Assembly: GCA_001899315.1 (NCBI GenBank)
Contig: MOYA01000001.1
Coordinates: forward strand, 2,334,132-2,369,764
DNA: 35,633 nucleotides
Reading direction: 5' to 3'
Source: Candidatus Obscuribacter phosphatis
GTDB lineage: Bacteria > Cyanobacteriota > Vampirovibrionia > Obscuribacterales > Obscuribacteraceae
In this document: one piece after another, positions 16,967 to 24,197 of the stretch
How the letters are laid out: every line of letters starts with the position of its first letter
Numbering within the stretch: position 1 is the stretch's first letter
The notes under the pieces: generated by a model
Told to the model about the DNA's origin: nothing
What the model saw: the letters and a program-made list of their open reading frames with translations, nothing else
The model's database searches: none
Translations under genes and position numbers: made by a program

Positions 16967-17946
16967 TCGAACATCTCGCTCACCGAACTATCGTCGTGAA
17001 TGCGCCAGATGGCTTCGCCGAGAAGCTTAGCCACTGAAAGCTGCACTATCTTGGGCGAGACATTCTCTTTGTCATGCGGTATGGAATTAGTGACAATTAG
17101 CTGCTCAATGGGCGAATTATCGAGACGCTCATTGGCTGGTCCAGAAAGAACAGCATGGGTGGCGCAGGCATATACCTTCGTCGCCCCCTCTTTGATAAGC
17201 AGCTCTGCTCCTTTGACCAAGGTTCCGGCTGTGTCCACCATATCATCGACCATGATGGCCACCTTGCCATCCACTTCACCAACCACACTCATGACTTCAG
17301 CCACATTATGCTTGGTGCGACGTTTATCGATGATGGCGATGGGAGCGTCATCCAGTTTCTTGGCAAAAGCCCTGGTTCTTGAAACACCGCCCACATCAGG
17401 GCTGACCAAAACTATATCTTTGAGATTGAGCGACCGCACATAGTCAAGCAAGACCGGGCTTGCATAGAGGTGGTCGACCAAGATGTTGAAAAAGCCCATA
17501 ATCTGCGGGGCGTGGAGGTCGAGTGCGACTACTCGCTGGGCACCGGCAGTGGTCAAAAGATCGGCGATTAGTTTTGCTGTAATGGCTTCGCGTCCTGCCG
17601 CCTTACGATCTTGCCTGCCATAACCGTAATAGGGCATGACCACGGTGATACGTCCGGCTGAGGCACGCTTGAGAGCATCAAGCAAAATCAATAGCTCCAT
17701 CAAGTTTTCATTGACCGGAGTGCAGGTCGGTTGAATCACGAAACAATCGACGCCGCGAACACTCTCTTGCAATTGAACATAAATCTCGCCATCTGAAAAA
17801 GGCGAGATTCTAAGCGGGGTCAAACCGAGACCCAGGTGCTCGGCCACTTCCTTTGCAAGTTCCGGATTGGCTGTTCCGGAAAGGATCTTCAAATCGAGCT
17901 TGGAGCCTGAAATACTCTGAGCTCTGGCGGGCATTTGAGCAACCAC
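16963..17946 (-). CDS. prs: Ribose-phosphate pyrophosphokinase
   Basis: This enzyme of about 327 residues makes PRPP from ribose 5-phosphate and ATP for purine, pyrimidine, His, Trp and NAD synthesis. Signatures are present: SGTANPELAKEVA near the N-terminus, the catalytic region YYGYGRQDRKAAGR, DLHAPQIMGFF, and the PRPP-binding loop VDDMVDTAGTL. The start is uncertain. GTG at 17946 has GAGG 8 bases upstream and is preferred; a TTG at 17952 and an ATG at 17934 are in the same frame, and all precede the conserved core. It is the first gene of an overlapping operon with the hydrolase and GGDEF genes, behind a TATAAT at 17987-17992. ComF, another PRPP-fold protein, lies nearby on the other strand. 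Confidence 0.95.
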   Translation of the reverse strand: MVAQMPARAQSISGSKLDLKILSGTANPELAKEVAEHLGLGLTPLRISPFSDGEIYVQLQESVRGVDCFVIQPTCTPVNENLMELLILLDALKRASAGRITVVMPYYGYGRQDRKAAGREAITAKLIADLLTTAGAQRVVALDLHAPQIMGFFNILVDHLYASPVLLDYVRSLNLKDIVLVSPDVGGVSRTRAFAKKLDDAPIAIIDKRRTKHNVAEVMSVVGEVDGKVAIMVDDMVDTAGTLVKGAELLIKEGATKVYACATHAVLSGPANERLDNSPIEQLIVTNSIPHDKENVSPKIVQLSVAKLLGEAIWRIHDDSSVSEMFE

Positions 17947-17986
17947 TGGCAAATCCTCATGTCCAATCTAGTCTTCGGCATCGCTA

Positions 17987-18015
17987 ATTATAGGCAGTGC
18001 AAAGGAAGAAAAGAA
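17987..18015 (-). promoter_or_regulatory. Candidate promoter of the prs-hydrolase-GGDEF operon
   Basis: On the minus strand a perfect TATAAT (17992-17987) stands about 40 bases before the prs start. The hexamer 17 bases upstream, TTCTTT (18015-18010), is a weak -35. The position just outside the operon supports the call. Confidence 0.45.
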
Positions 18016-18104
18016 GCGCCCAATCTACACTTAGTAAAGCTTAAATGGCTGGAGACGCTAGCCTGACGGCAATCGCCAAAGATAAATCGGGTTTGGGATC
18101 AAAT

Positions 18105-19367
18105 TTAATCCACTTTACAATTGGAAAGCACGCCTCGCAAAGCGGTTTTCACGTGCAGATAACTGAGACCACCCTGCAAATAAGCGGCATAGGGCTCACG
18201 CAAAGGTCCATCAGCGGAAAGCTCGATTGTGGCGCCTTCTATAAAGCTACCCCCGGCCATAATCACCTGGTCTTCATAGCCGGGCATCTCGCTAGGCTCG
18301 GGAGCCACATGGGCATTGACCGGCGAGTATGACTGCAAGACACGACAGAAATCTATGAGAGCTTCTCTTTTGCCGAACTCAATTGCTTGAATGATGTCAT
18401 AGCGTTTGGAAGGCCCGGAAGGATCAACCTTGAGCCCGACTTTTGCCAGTGCTTGAGCAAACAACATCGCCCCCTTAACTGCACCTGAGACCACCGAAGG
18501 AGCAAGAAAGAGACCCTGCAAAACCAGACGATTCTGATTGAAAGTAACGCCGAGGTGACCACCTATGCCAGGTGCGGTCAGCCGAATGAGAGCGTTGTCG
18601 ACAAGGTCACGGCGCCCGGCCACATAGCCGCCGGTGAGAGCCAAGCCGCCGCCGGGATTCTTGATCAGCGAGCCAGCCATCAAGTCGGCTCCCATAGATA
18701 CAGGCTCGGACTCCTCGACAAATTCGCCATAGCAGTTGTCGACAAAGACAATAGCCTCTTTATCGATTTCCTTCACCACGCGGCAAAGCCTTGCTATGGC
18801 TGCATTAGAAAGAGTTGGACGACTGGTGGAATAACCACGCGACTTTTGAATATGAAAGAGTTTGGCCGGAGCTACCCGGGCAATTGCCTCACCAAGCTGA
18901 CTATCCGACAAAGCATCCGGCATAGTATCGAGGGCGGTGAACTCTATGAGATCAGTTTCGACATAATTGACACCGAGATCGGTAAGCGAGCCCGAGCTAT
19001 AACCGTTTGCACCGATAACTTTATTGAGAGTATCGTAAGGCTTTCCTGTCAGCGATACCATTTTATCGCCGGGTCTTAAATTGCCAAAAAGCGCGCAAGC
19101 GATAGCATGAGTACCAGAGACCATCTGCATACGCACACAGGCAGCTTCACAGCCAAAGACGTCGGCAAATACTTGATCAATTACTTCCCGTCCATAGTCA
19201 TCGATACCATATCCGGTGCGTTCGGCAAAATGCTCTTCACAAATTCTATTCTTGCGAAAGGCGCTGAGCACTCGCTCTTGATTCTCCAGGGCGATACGAT
19301 CTACTTCTTCAAAAGCAGCAGCAAGCTCTCTTTCTGCTTGCAAAATTACTTTCAGGGCATCAGCCAT
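18105..19367 (-). CDS. PLP-dependent methionine gamma-lyase family protein (aluminium-resistance type)
   Basis: This 420-residue protein is a fold-type I pyridoxal-phosphate enzyme of the group annotated as methionine gamma-lyase family or aluminium resistance protein, widespread in Cyanobacteria and Firmicutes. The Schiff-base lysine is K236 (GSLIKNPGGG) and the cofactor-binding Asp is D210 (VFVDNCYGEF). VSGTHAIACALFG (about 84-96) is the cofactor phosphate-binding segment, and GIGGHLGVTF is family-typical. The physiological reaction is not established for this group; carbon-sulfur lyase activity is an assumption by homology. The ATG at 19367 has AAGGA 7 bases upstream. It shares a divergent promoter region with comF. 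Confidence 0.85.
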   Translation of the reverse strand: MADALKVILQAERELAAAFEEVDRIALENQERVLSAFRKNRICEEHFAERTGYGIDDYGREVIDQVFADVFGCEAACVRMQMVSGTHAIACALFGNLRPGDKMVSLTGKPYDTLNKVIGANGYSSGSLTDLGVNYVETDLIEFTALDTMPDALSDSQLGEAIARVAPAKLFHIQKSRGYSTSRPTLSNAAIARLCRVVKEIDKEAIVFVDNCYGEFVEESEPVSMGADLMAGSLIKNPGGGLALTGGYVAGRRDLVDNALIRLTAPGIGGHLGVTFNQNRLVLQGLFLAPSVVSGAVKGAMLFAQALAKVGLKVDPSGPSKRYDIIQAIEFGKREALIDFCRVLQSYSPVNAHVAPEPSEMPGYEDQVIMAGGSFIEGATIELSADGPLREPYAAYLQGGLSYLHVKTALRGVLSNCKVD

Positions 19368-19433
19368 TATCTGGTCCTTATCTAAACAAAAGCCGCATCG
19401 CTGCAGACAGATTAATTATCTTGAGGCTGGGCA

Positions 19434-19441
19434 ATTATAAA
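19434..19441. promoter_or_regulatory. Back-to-back -10 boxes of two divergent genes
   Basis: On the minus strand 19439-19434 reads TATAAT, facing the PLP-enzyme gene. On the plus strand 19436-19441 reads TATAAA, facing comF. The boxes overlap, so two polymerases could not bind at once. Neither has a good -35 (best are TTTTTG at 17 bases on the minus strand and TTAATT at 18 on the plus strand). Confidence 0.35.
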
Positions 19442-19445
19442 TGAA

Positions 19446-19463
19446 CTTTTTGCCTACAAAAAG
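19446..19463 (+). repeat. Perfect 7-base-pair inverted repeat in the comF leader
   Basis: CTTTTTG and CAAAAAG flank the tetraloop CCTA, 12 bases before the comF ATG. It may be an operator or an A/T-rich hairpin near the start codon. No ribosome-binding site is visible for comF, so the leader probably affects initiation. Confidence 0.5.
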
Positions 19464-19475
19464 CGTCTATATATC

Positions 19476-20318
19476 ATGAAGACAATCTACTGCCTGCTAA
19501 AAGAAATATTGTTTTGGGCTCTAGCCCTGGTAAACGAAGCCCCGTGCCGCGTTTGCCTGCGCCCCCTAGCCTTCACAGCCAGCGAAAACTTCGTTCATGC
19601 AAACCGTCATATCTGCCGAGATTGCCTGTCCTACCTATGCCAACCAGAAACAGGCAGACTTGTTCTAGAACCAGAAACTTGCACAGAAACTTGCACAAAT
19701 TCTGGCACAAGCTCTTTCGCTTATATTGCTCTAGCACCCTATGAAGATCTCGCCAAAGACCTAATTGCCCTAGTCAAACAGAAAGCCGAACATAGACTGC
19801 TTTGCGACCTGGCTTTTCCACTCTATTGCCTGCTCGATAAGATTACTTCAGAGGGCCCAGCGACAAGAGGTCTGACTGCTCCTAATAGACAGTCCTATCT
19901 ACTCATTCCCATTCCCATGCACAAAAGCAAGCTGCCAAAGCAAAAACAGAACCACGCCAAACTGATTGCCGGTCACCTCGAACACTACGCCCGCACGCAA
20001 GGCATCTTCAAAAAAAAGTCACTGCGCTTGCAACTAGTCGATGAAGTGCTCGTACAAATTAGAGAAACAAAGCCTCAAAAATATTTGAACAAGCGGGAGC
20101 GCCGCCTCAATGTGCAAAACGCCTTTGCTTTAGGCAAAGACGCTGCAAAAATCAAAGACAAAGATGTCATTCTCATAGACGATGTTCTCACTTCTGGAGC
20201 AACTATGTACGAAGCTCTGAAAGAGATAAGGAAAGCTCAGCCGCGCAGCATTCTAATTTGCACCCTGGCCAGAACTATCTACATCAACCACGCTAAATCT
20301 AGGCGGGTTGAAACATAG
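19476..20318 (+). CDS. comF: ComF family phosphoribosyltransferase-fold protein
   Basis: This 280-residue protein has the ComF layout: a four-Cys zinc-finger-like element (C24-x2-C27 and C47-x2-C50), the middle IPIPMHKSKLPKQKQNHA block, and a type I phosphoribosyltransferase loop VILIDDVLTSGAT (about 231-243). ComF proteins are required for DNA uptake during natural transformation in several bacteria, by an incompletely understood step. The ATG at 19476 lacks a clear ribosome-binding site. An insert rich in Thr/Cys at about 68-76 (ETCTETCTN) is unusual. The last 20 bases overlap the 3' end of the convergent yciI-like gene. Confidence 0.85.
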   Translation: MKTIYCLLKEILFWALALVNEAPCRVCLRPLAFTASENFVHANRHICRDCLSYLCQPETGRLVLEPETCTETCTNSGTSSFAYIALAPYEDLAKDLIALVKQKAEHRLLCDLAFPLYCLLDKITSEGPATRGLTAPNRQSYLLIPIPMHKSKLPKQKQNHAKLIAGHLEHYARTQGIFKKKSLRLQLVDEVLVQIRETKPQKYLNKRERRLNVQNAFALGKDAAKIKDKDVILIDDVLTSGATMYEALKEIRKAQPRSILICTLARTIYINHAKSRRVET

Positions 20319-20598
20319 GTGCGACGCGGCAAGGACGCACATCTACTTTCAACCAGACCTTACCTGTGACATAAGGCTCTGTTTTCAGCCAGGCATCGAC
20401 TTCTTCACGACCGGCAAAATCGACCACCAAGATCGAACCCACCATCTTCTCGTTCTCATCCAACAAAGCGGTAGCAAATAGCAGACGCCCTTGGCTCTTC
20501 ATTTTTTCAGCCAGCTTGAGATGCTCTTCTCTTTTGTGCAGGCGTCTTTCCAGAGCCTGAGCGTCATCACCGTCATAACCGGTTACTACAAACTGCAT
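20299..20598 (-). CDS. YciI-like protein
   Basis: This 99-residue protein has the ferredoxin-like YCII fold pattern: an N-terminal strand (MQFVVTGYD), a conserved His region (KREEHLKLAEKM), GRLLFATALLDE and the segment SILVVDFAGREEVDAWLKTEPYVTGKV, with the paired Asp and DP/EP positions typical of the family. The activity of most YciI proteins is unknown; some act like dehalogenases or muconolactone isomerases. GGAG lies 6 bases before the ATG. It stands 23 bases before the hemL stop codon region and follows hemL in the same direction, so it is probably the last gene of that operon. Confidence 0.8.
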   Translation of the reverse strand: MQFVVTGYDGDDAQALERRLHKREEHLKLAEKMKSQGRLLFATALLDENEKMVGSILVVDFAGREEVDAWLKTEPYVTGKVWLKVDVRPCRVAPMFQPA

Positions 20599-20621
20599 TT
20601 AATTCTCCGCCTCTACTTTGA

Positions 20622-21980
20622 CTATTTCTTTGATTTCTTGGCTTCACCAATAGCTGCCCTAAAGGCGGCAATGGTCTCTTTAATTTCATTCTTGCCATGC
20701 ATGATGGATAAGAAGGCAGCCTCAAATTGAGAAGGCGGCCAGTAAACCCCACGCTCGGTAAGATTGCGCCAGACATGACCGAAAAACTTGGTATCACATT
20801 TGAGGGCATCATCGAAAGACTGCACCGGCTCACTGCTCTCAGTAAAGAAAAGCGACAACATACCGGGCACCTGCAAGACTTGACCGGAAACATCAGATTC
20901 AGAAAGAACCCCTTTCAAACCTTCGGCGAGTTCCTCAGTGGTCTGGGCGAGCTTTTCATAAAGTCGCACCTTGCCGGCTTGCAAATAGCGTAATTGAGCC
21001 AGTCCGGCCGCCATGGCCAGTGGATTACCCGACAAAGTACCGGCTTGATAGACGGCACCTTCCGGCGCCACCATCGACATAACGTCGCGCCGACCGCCAT
21101 AGGCGCCTACAGGCAAGCCGCCGCCAATCACCTTACCAAAGGTGGTCAGGTCGGGCTTGACGCCAAAACGTTCTTGGGCGCCGCCTAGGGCTACTCTAAA
21201 ACCGGTCATCACTTCGTCGAAAATCAACAGCGCACCACTGTCCTTACAAAGACCAGTGAGGCTCTTGAGAAATTCAGGACTGGGGATGAGCAAGCCTGAA
21301 TTACCGACTATGGGCTCCACAATTACGCAGGCAATCTCGGCAGTTTTTTGAGCGAAGGCTTGTCTGAGGGCATCGACATCGTTGAAGGGCAGAGAGAGCG
21401 TCAAACCGGTGAACTGTGTCGGCACACCAGGCGAGCTTGTGGCATCTGATAAACCAAGAGTAGCAAGTCCAGAGCCGGCTTTGACCAGGAAAGAATCGGC
21501 ATGTCCGTGATAACAGCCATCAAATTTGATCACCAATTCACGCTTGGTAAAGGCACGAGCCAAGCGCACCGCCGACATACAAGCCTCGGTGCCCGAATTG
21601 ACCATGCGCACCATTTCAACCGATGGCACCAGTTCGCAGATAAGCTCAGCCATTTCCACTTCCAAGCGGCTTGGCGCACCATAGCTGGTACCATGCACAA
21701 GAGCATCTTCCACAGCGCTCAAGACACAAGGATGTCTATGACCAAGAATCATTGGACCCCATGAACCGACATAGTCGATATAGCGATTATCGTCTTCGTC
21801 GATCATATAGGCGCCGTCGGCCGAGGCAATAAAGAGTGGGCTGGAGCCTACTGATTTGCAAGAGCGCACCGGCGAATTGACACCGCCGGGTATGCGCGCT
21901 TTCGCTCTTTCAAACAGCTTATCGGACCGCTCACGACAAAAGCCCTTTTCGCGGGTTGCCTCGGTGGTGCTTGCAGACAT
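20622..21980 (-). CDS. hemL: Glutamate-1-semialdehyde 2,1-aminomutase
   Basis: This 452-residue PLP enzyme converts glutamate 1-semialdehyde to 5-aminolevulinate, the last step of the C5 route to tetrapyrroles. The Schiff-base lysine is K283 (TTFGKVIGGGLPVGAYGG), the cofactor Asp is D255 (IFDEVMTGFR), and the entry RIPGGVNSPVRSCK and NSGTEACMSAVRLAR segments are diagnostic. The ATG begins one base after the stop of the TlpA-like gene, and GAGG lies within the end of that gene, so translation is coupled. The gene is expected to serve haem synthesis here, as no photosynthesis genes are in view. Confidence 0.97.
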   Translation of the reverse strand: MSASTTEATREKGFCRERSDKLFERAKARIPGGVNSPVRSCKSVGSSPLFIASADGAYMIDEDDNRYIDYVGSWGPMILGHRHPCVLSAVEDALVHGTSYGAPSRLEVEMAELICELVPSVEMVRMVNSGTEACMSAVRLARAFTKRELVIKFDGCYHGHADSFLVKAGSGLATLGLSDATSSPGVPTQFTGLTLSLPFNDVDALRQAFAQKTAEIACVIVEPIVGNSGLLIPSPEFLKSLTGLCKDSGALLIFDEVMTGFRVALGGAQERFGVKPDLTTFGKVIGGGLPVGAYGGRRDVMSMVAPEGAVYQAGTLSGNPLAMAAGLAQLRYLQAGKVRLYEKLAQTTEELAEGLKGVLSESDVSGQVLQVPGMLSLFFTESSEPVQSFDDALKCDTKFFGHVWRNLTERGVYWPPSQFEAAFLSIMHGKNEIKETIAAFRAAIGEAKKSKK

Positions 21981-21981
21981 T

Positions 21982-22449
21982 TCAAACCTCTTTGGCAGTT
22001 GTTAAACCAAGTAGTCTTTGCACTACCGGTTCGGTCATCTTTACGGCTTTCTCGCCGGCTTGGCGATGGCGCATCTTGTGCTCGCTGTCGAAAACATAAA
22101 GAGCCGGGACATACTGATTTTCAAAACGATCAGTAATTGTATGCCAGTTATCTATGGCGCATGGCTGCTTCATTTCCCACTCTTTAGCACATTCCACAAC
22201 TGCCGGAATATTGGTGTCCGACTCTTGTCTGGGCATATGCACCGAGATGATTTTCAAACCTTTGGACCCGTATTCGTCCACCCAGCGGTTCAAGTCGGGC
22301 AGGGACTCTTTACAGGCGCCGCAGCTCAAAGCCCAGAAATGAATCAAGACTGGATGACCTTTGAGATCTTCATCCTTTACCTCAGGACCGTTCAACCAAT
22401 CATCAACGCCTGACAGCGATGGAAGCGGAGCATCCATTTTTAGAGCCAT
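21982..22449 (-). CDS. Cytoplasmic TlpA-like thioredoxin-fold protein
   Basis: This 155-residue protein has a thioredoxin fold with the redox motif C43-G-A-C46 (FWALSCGACKES) and a cis-Pro region (QYVPALYVFD), as in the TlpA/ResA/AhpC-TSA group. Unlike most TlpA or ResA proteins it has no signal peptide or membrane anchor, so it is predicted to be cytoplasmic. An additional Cys pair (VVECAKEWEMKQPCAID) lies in the middle. It sits one base upstream of hemL, suggesting a redox or haem-related role (inference). GGAGG precedes the ATG. Confidence 0.85.
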   Translation of the reverse strand: MALKMDAPLPSLSGVDDWLNGPEVKDEDLKGHPVLIHFWALSCGACKESLPDLNRWVDEYGSKGLKIISVHMPRQESDTNIPAVVECAKEWEMKQPCAIDNWHTITDRFENQYVPALYVFDSEHKMRHRQAGEKAVKMTEPVVQRLLGLTTAKEV

Positions 22450-22482
22450 CGGTCATCCTCCAAATAACTAGTCAGGCTTAAT

Positions 22483-22511
22483 TTTATCGCTTCTAGTCTC
22501 ACTTTCCACAA
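22483..22511 (-). promoter_or_regulatory. Candidate promoter of the TlpA-like-hemL-yciI operon
   Basis: On the minus strand TTGTGG (22511-22506) and GATAAA (22488-22483) are separated by 17 bases. The match is moderate, three of six and four of six. It would give a leader of about 27 bases before the ATG at 22449. Confidence 0.35.
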
Positions 22512-22556
22512 AGTCTCGCCTATCCTTAACAAAGCGCCGACCAGAAAGCTTAGAGA

Positions 22557-22595
22557 AACAGATTTAGACAACAGATTTAGATAACAAATCTAGAA
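22557..22595. repeat. Three 13-base tandem repeats
   Basis: AACAGATTTAGAC, AACAGATTTAGAT and the diverged AACAAATCTAGAA follow one another without a gap. They lie between the TlpA-like operon and the peroxiredoxin terminator, and the last copy overlaps the end of the terminator T-run. They are most likely slippage products in non-coding DNA. Confidence 0.6.
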
Positions 22596-22631
22596 AACAA
22601 AAAACCGGGAATCGCATTTGCGAATCCCGGT
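22592..22631 (-). terminator. Intrinsic terminator of the peroxiredoxin gene
   Basis: On the minus strand a 12-base-pair stem with one mismatch (22631-22620 with 22615-22604) is followed at once by TTTTTTGTTTTC. It lies 24 bases after the peroxiredoxin stop codon. On the plus strand only TCTTTG follows, so it works mainly for the minus strand. Confidence 0.85.
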
Positions 22632-22654
22632 CTTTGCTTAGTCTTTTTTCGAAC

Positions 22655-23194
22655 TTAGACGGTGAGGGGCTTCTGACCCGGCTTCCAATCAGCTTGGCAA
22701 AGTCCACCGGTTTTGAGAGCTTCGAGTACACGAAGTGTCTCATCAACCGAGCGGCCGATGTTGAGGCTGTGGACAACCTGATACTGCAGCACACCATCGG
22801 GATCGATGATGAAGAGACCGCGCAGAGCGATACCCTTGTCTTCCATCAAAACACCGTAGTCGCGGCTGACATCTTTGGTGATGTCGGAAGCGAGAACGTA
22901 GTTGAGGGAGCCAAGTCCACCCTGAGCTTCGCTGGTGTTGATCCAGGCTCTGTGGCTGTAAACGCTGTCGGTTGAAACAGCGAGAACTTCGGCGCCGGCT
23001 TTCTTGATTTCTTCATACTTATCAGAGAAGGCTTTCAATTCGGTCGGGCAGACGAAGGTGAAATCGAGAGGATAGAAGAAAAGAACGAGCCACTTACCTT
23101 TGTAGTCTGTGAGTTTGACATTCTCTTTCAAGGTCTTCATGTCCTTGGTAGAAGGCATGTCAAAATCAGGAGCTCTTTTTCCAACTTGCAACAT
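22655..23194 (-). CDS. 2-Cys peroxiredoxin (AhpC/Prx1 type)
   Basis: This 179-residue enzyme reduces hydrogen peroxide and organic peroxides. The peroxidatic cysteine is C49 (DFTFVCPTE) and the resolving cysteine C166 (GLCQADWKPG), the layout of typical 2-Cys peroxiredoxins, which work as dimers or decamers. The conserved GGLGSLNY and YGVLMEDKGIALRG segments fit. The ATG at 23194 is chosen because the family N-terminus starts at LQVGKRAPDF; a TTG at 23230 would add 12 unrelated residues. No clear ribosome-binding site precedes the ATG. A strong terminator follows. The electron donor is not identifiable here; the nearby CxxC protein is one possibility only. Confidence 0.9.
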   Translation of the reverse strand: MLQVGKRAPDFDMPSTKDMKTLKENVKLTDYKGKWLVLFFYPLDFTFVCPTELKAFSDKYEEIKKAGAEVLAVSTDSVYSHRAWINTSEAQGGLGSLNYVLASDITKDVSRDYGVLMEDKGIALRGLFIIDPDGVLQYQVVHSLNIGRSVDETLRVLEALKTGGLCQADWKPGQKPLTV

Positions 23195-23382
23195 ATCGGC
23201 AAATACCCCAAAAGCTTTGTGTAGGGACAAATATAACGAACTTCATCTTAAGGTCGGTTTCTTAAATGCAGCCCATGTTTAATGGAAAGCTCACAATTAC
23301 CCGTTACCTAAACTAGAAAGCAGATAAAAAGCTGCTCAAAAAGAACAGCCAAAAGAAAAACCAGGCAAGTTCTTGCTCTAGC

Positions 23383-23571
23383 CTAGCTTTTCACCTTGTT
23401 CAGAGCCAACCAATCATTGAGATCTTTCTGCAAACCGTTCTCATTGACGAACTTGACTATCAGCGGGCTATTGGGCTCCCAGCCGATGGTGAGCAGATGA
23501 TATAGATGCTCCTTGGGCGTATTGCTGTATTTGCTCCTGCCCAGTTCTGCTTCGTTGACAGCGTCAGCCAT
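23383..23571 (-). CDS. Small hypothetical protein, 62 residues
   Basis: This 62-residue protein is not recognised. It is soluble, without signal peptide or membrane segment, and has a helical, charged composition with aromatic residues (YHLLTIGWEPNSPLIVKFV). The ATG has a weak GAG 10 bases upstream. It stands head to head with rplU, 211 bases apart start to start, and is followed by 188 bases before the peroxiredoxin start. The support is the in-frame ribosome-binding site, a protein-like composition and the absence of any competing frame. It might be a small regulator or an adaptor, but nothing shows this. Confidence 0.55.
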   Translation of the reverse strand: MADAVNEAELGRSKYSNTPKEHLYHLLTIGWEPNSPLIVKFVNENGLQKDLNDWLALNKVKS

Positions 23572-23636
23572 AAAAAATTCTCATCTATTGGAAAGTGCCA
23601 ATGTAAATCCTTATGTAAAAAGCATTGTACACAGAT

Positions 23637-23665
23637 TTGACCCTTTTGATAGCTTTTGGTAGTAT
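23637..23665 (+). promoter_or_regulatory. Promoter of rplU-rpmA and downstream genes
   Basis: TTGACC (23637-23642) and TAGTAT (23660-23665) are separated by 17 bases. The -35 matches five of six consensus positions and the -10 four of six. Transcription would start near 23672, giving a leader of about 110 bases before rplU. Confidence 0.6.
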
Positions 23666-23679
23666 TCCAAATCGCTTGT

Positions 23680-23723
23680 CCGCTCAGATGAGGGGACTGA
23701 CTCTATTTGAGCGGTAAGACCGC
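23680..23723 (+). promoter_or_regulatory. Structured rplU leader with alternative hairpins
   Basis: CCGCTCA (23680-23686) can pair perfectly with TGAGCGG (23708-23714) around a 21-base loop. GCGG (23711-23714) can instead pair with CCGC (23720-23723) around TAAGA. The two hairpins share the same four bases and exclude each other. The leader lies in the untranslated region of the ribosomal-protein transcript, where autoregulation by a ribosomal protein is common in bacteria. No match to a named leader family is claimed. Confidence 0.45.
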
Positions 23724-23782
23724 CGTACCTGTTTAGTTGAGCAATCTATAGATAGGTAAGATTCGAGATTTTGGAGAAGAGA

Positions 23783-24160
23783 ATGTTCGCCATTGTGGAA
23801 GCCTGCGGAAGGCAATATGAACTAGAGCCCGGTCGTTACTACGACATCGACATGACCGGCGAAGAAGAAGGCGCTACCCATGTCTTCGACCGCGTTCTTA
23901 TGATCGTGGACGGAGATAAGTCGACTGTAGGTCAGCCTTATGTCAAAGGCGCTAAAGTGACCGGCAAAGTTATCTCCAAATTGGAAGTGAATGAAGCCCA
24001 TGGGCGCATTCAATCCAACATCAAGAGCGCCAAAATAGTTGTTTATCATCAAAAGCCCAAAAAAGGCACCCGCAAAAAAGGCGGACACAGAGTGCAGTTC
24101 ACCAGAGTAATGGTAGACAGCATCAGTGTTGATGACAAAGTAGTAGCCCAGGCCAAATAA
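23783..24160 (+). CDS. rplU: 50S ribosomal protein L21
   Basis: This 125-residue protein is L21, a 23S rRNA-binding component of the large subunit. Recognisable segments are MFAIVEACGRQYELEPG at the start, a VLMIVDGDKSTVGQPYVKGAKV core, and the basic KPKKGTRKKGGHRVQFT segment. It is slightly longer than many L21 proteins at the C-terminus. The ATG at 23783 is used, with GGAG 6 bases upstream; a TTG at 23771 lies in that site itself and is unlikely to be the start. It leads the rplU-rpmA-murE run behind the promoter at 23637-23665. Confidence 0.97.
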   Translation: MFAIVEACGRQYELEPGRYYDIDMTGEEEGATHVFDRVLMIVDGDKSTVGQPYVKGAKVTGKVISKLEVNEAHGRIQSNIKSAKIVVYHQKPKKGTRKKGGHRVQFTRVMVDSISVDDKVVAQAK

Positions 24161-24197
24161 GCCGGAATCTACTTATAAAGATTGAGGAGAGTAAAAC

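Noticed and set aside
17000-17443. Open frame of 147 codons antisense to prs
   Set aside because: Shadow of prs; composition is Ser/Thr/Leu-rich noise without a ribosome-binding site.
18555-19079. Open frame of 174 codons antisense to the PLP-enzyme gene
   Set aside because: It lies wholly inside a conserved gene and shows no domain or start signal.
23231-23382. Terminator between the 62-residue gene and the peroxiredoxin gene
   Set aside because: T-rich stretches are present on the minus strand but only interrupted, short stems can be formed before them.
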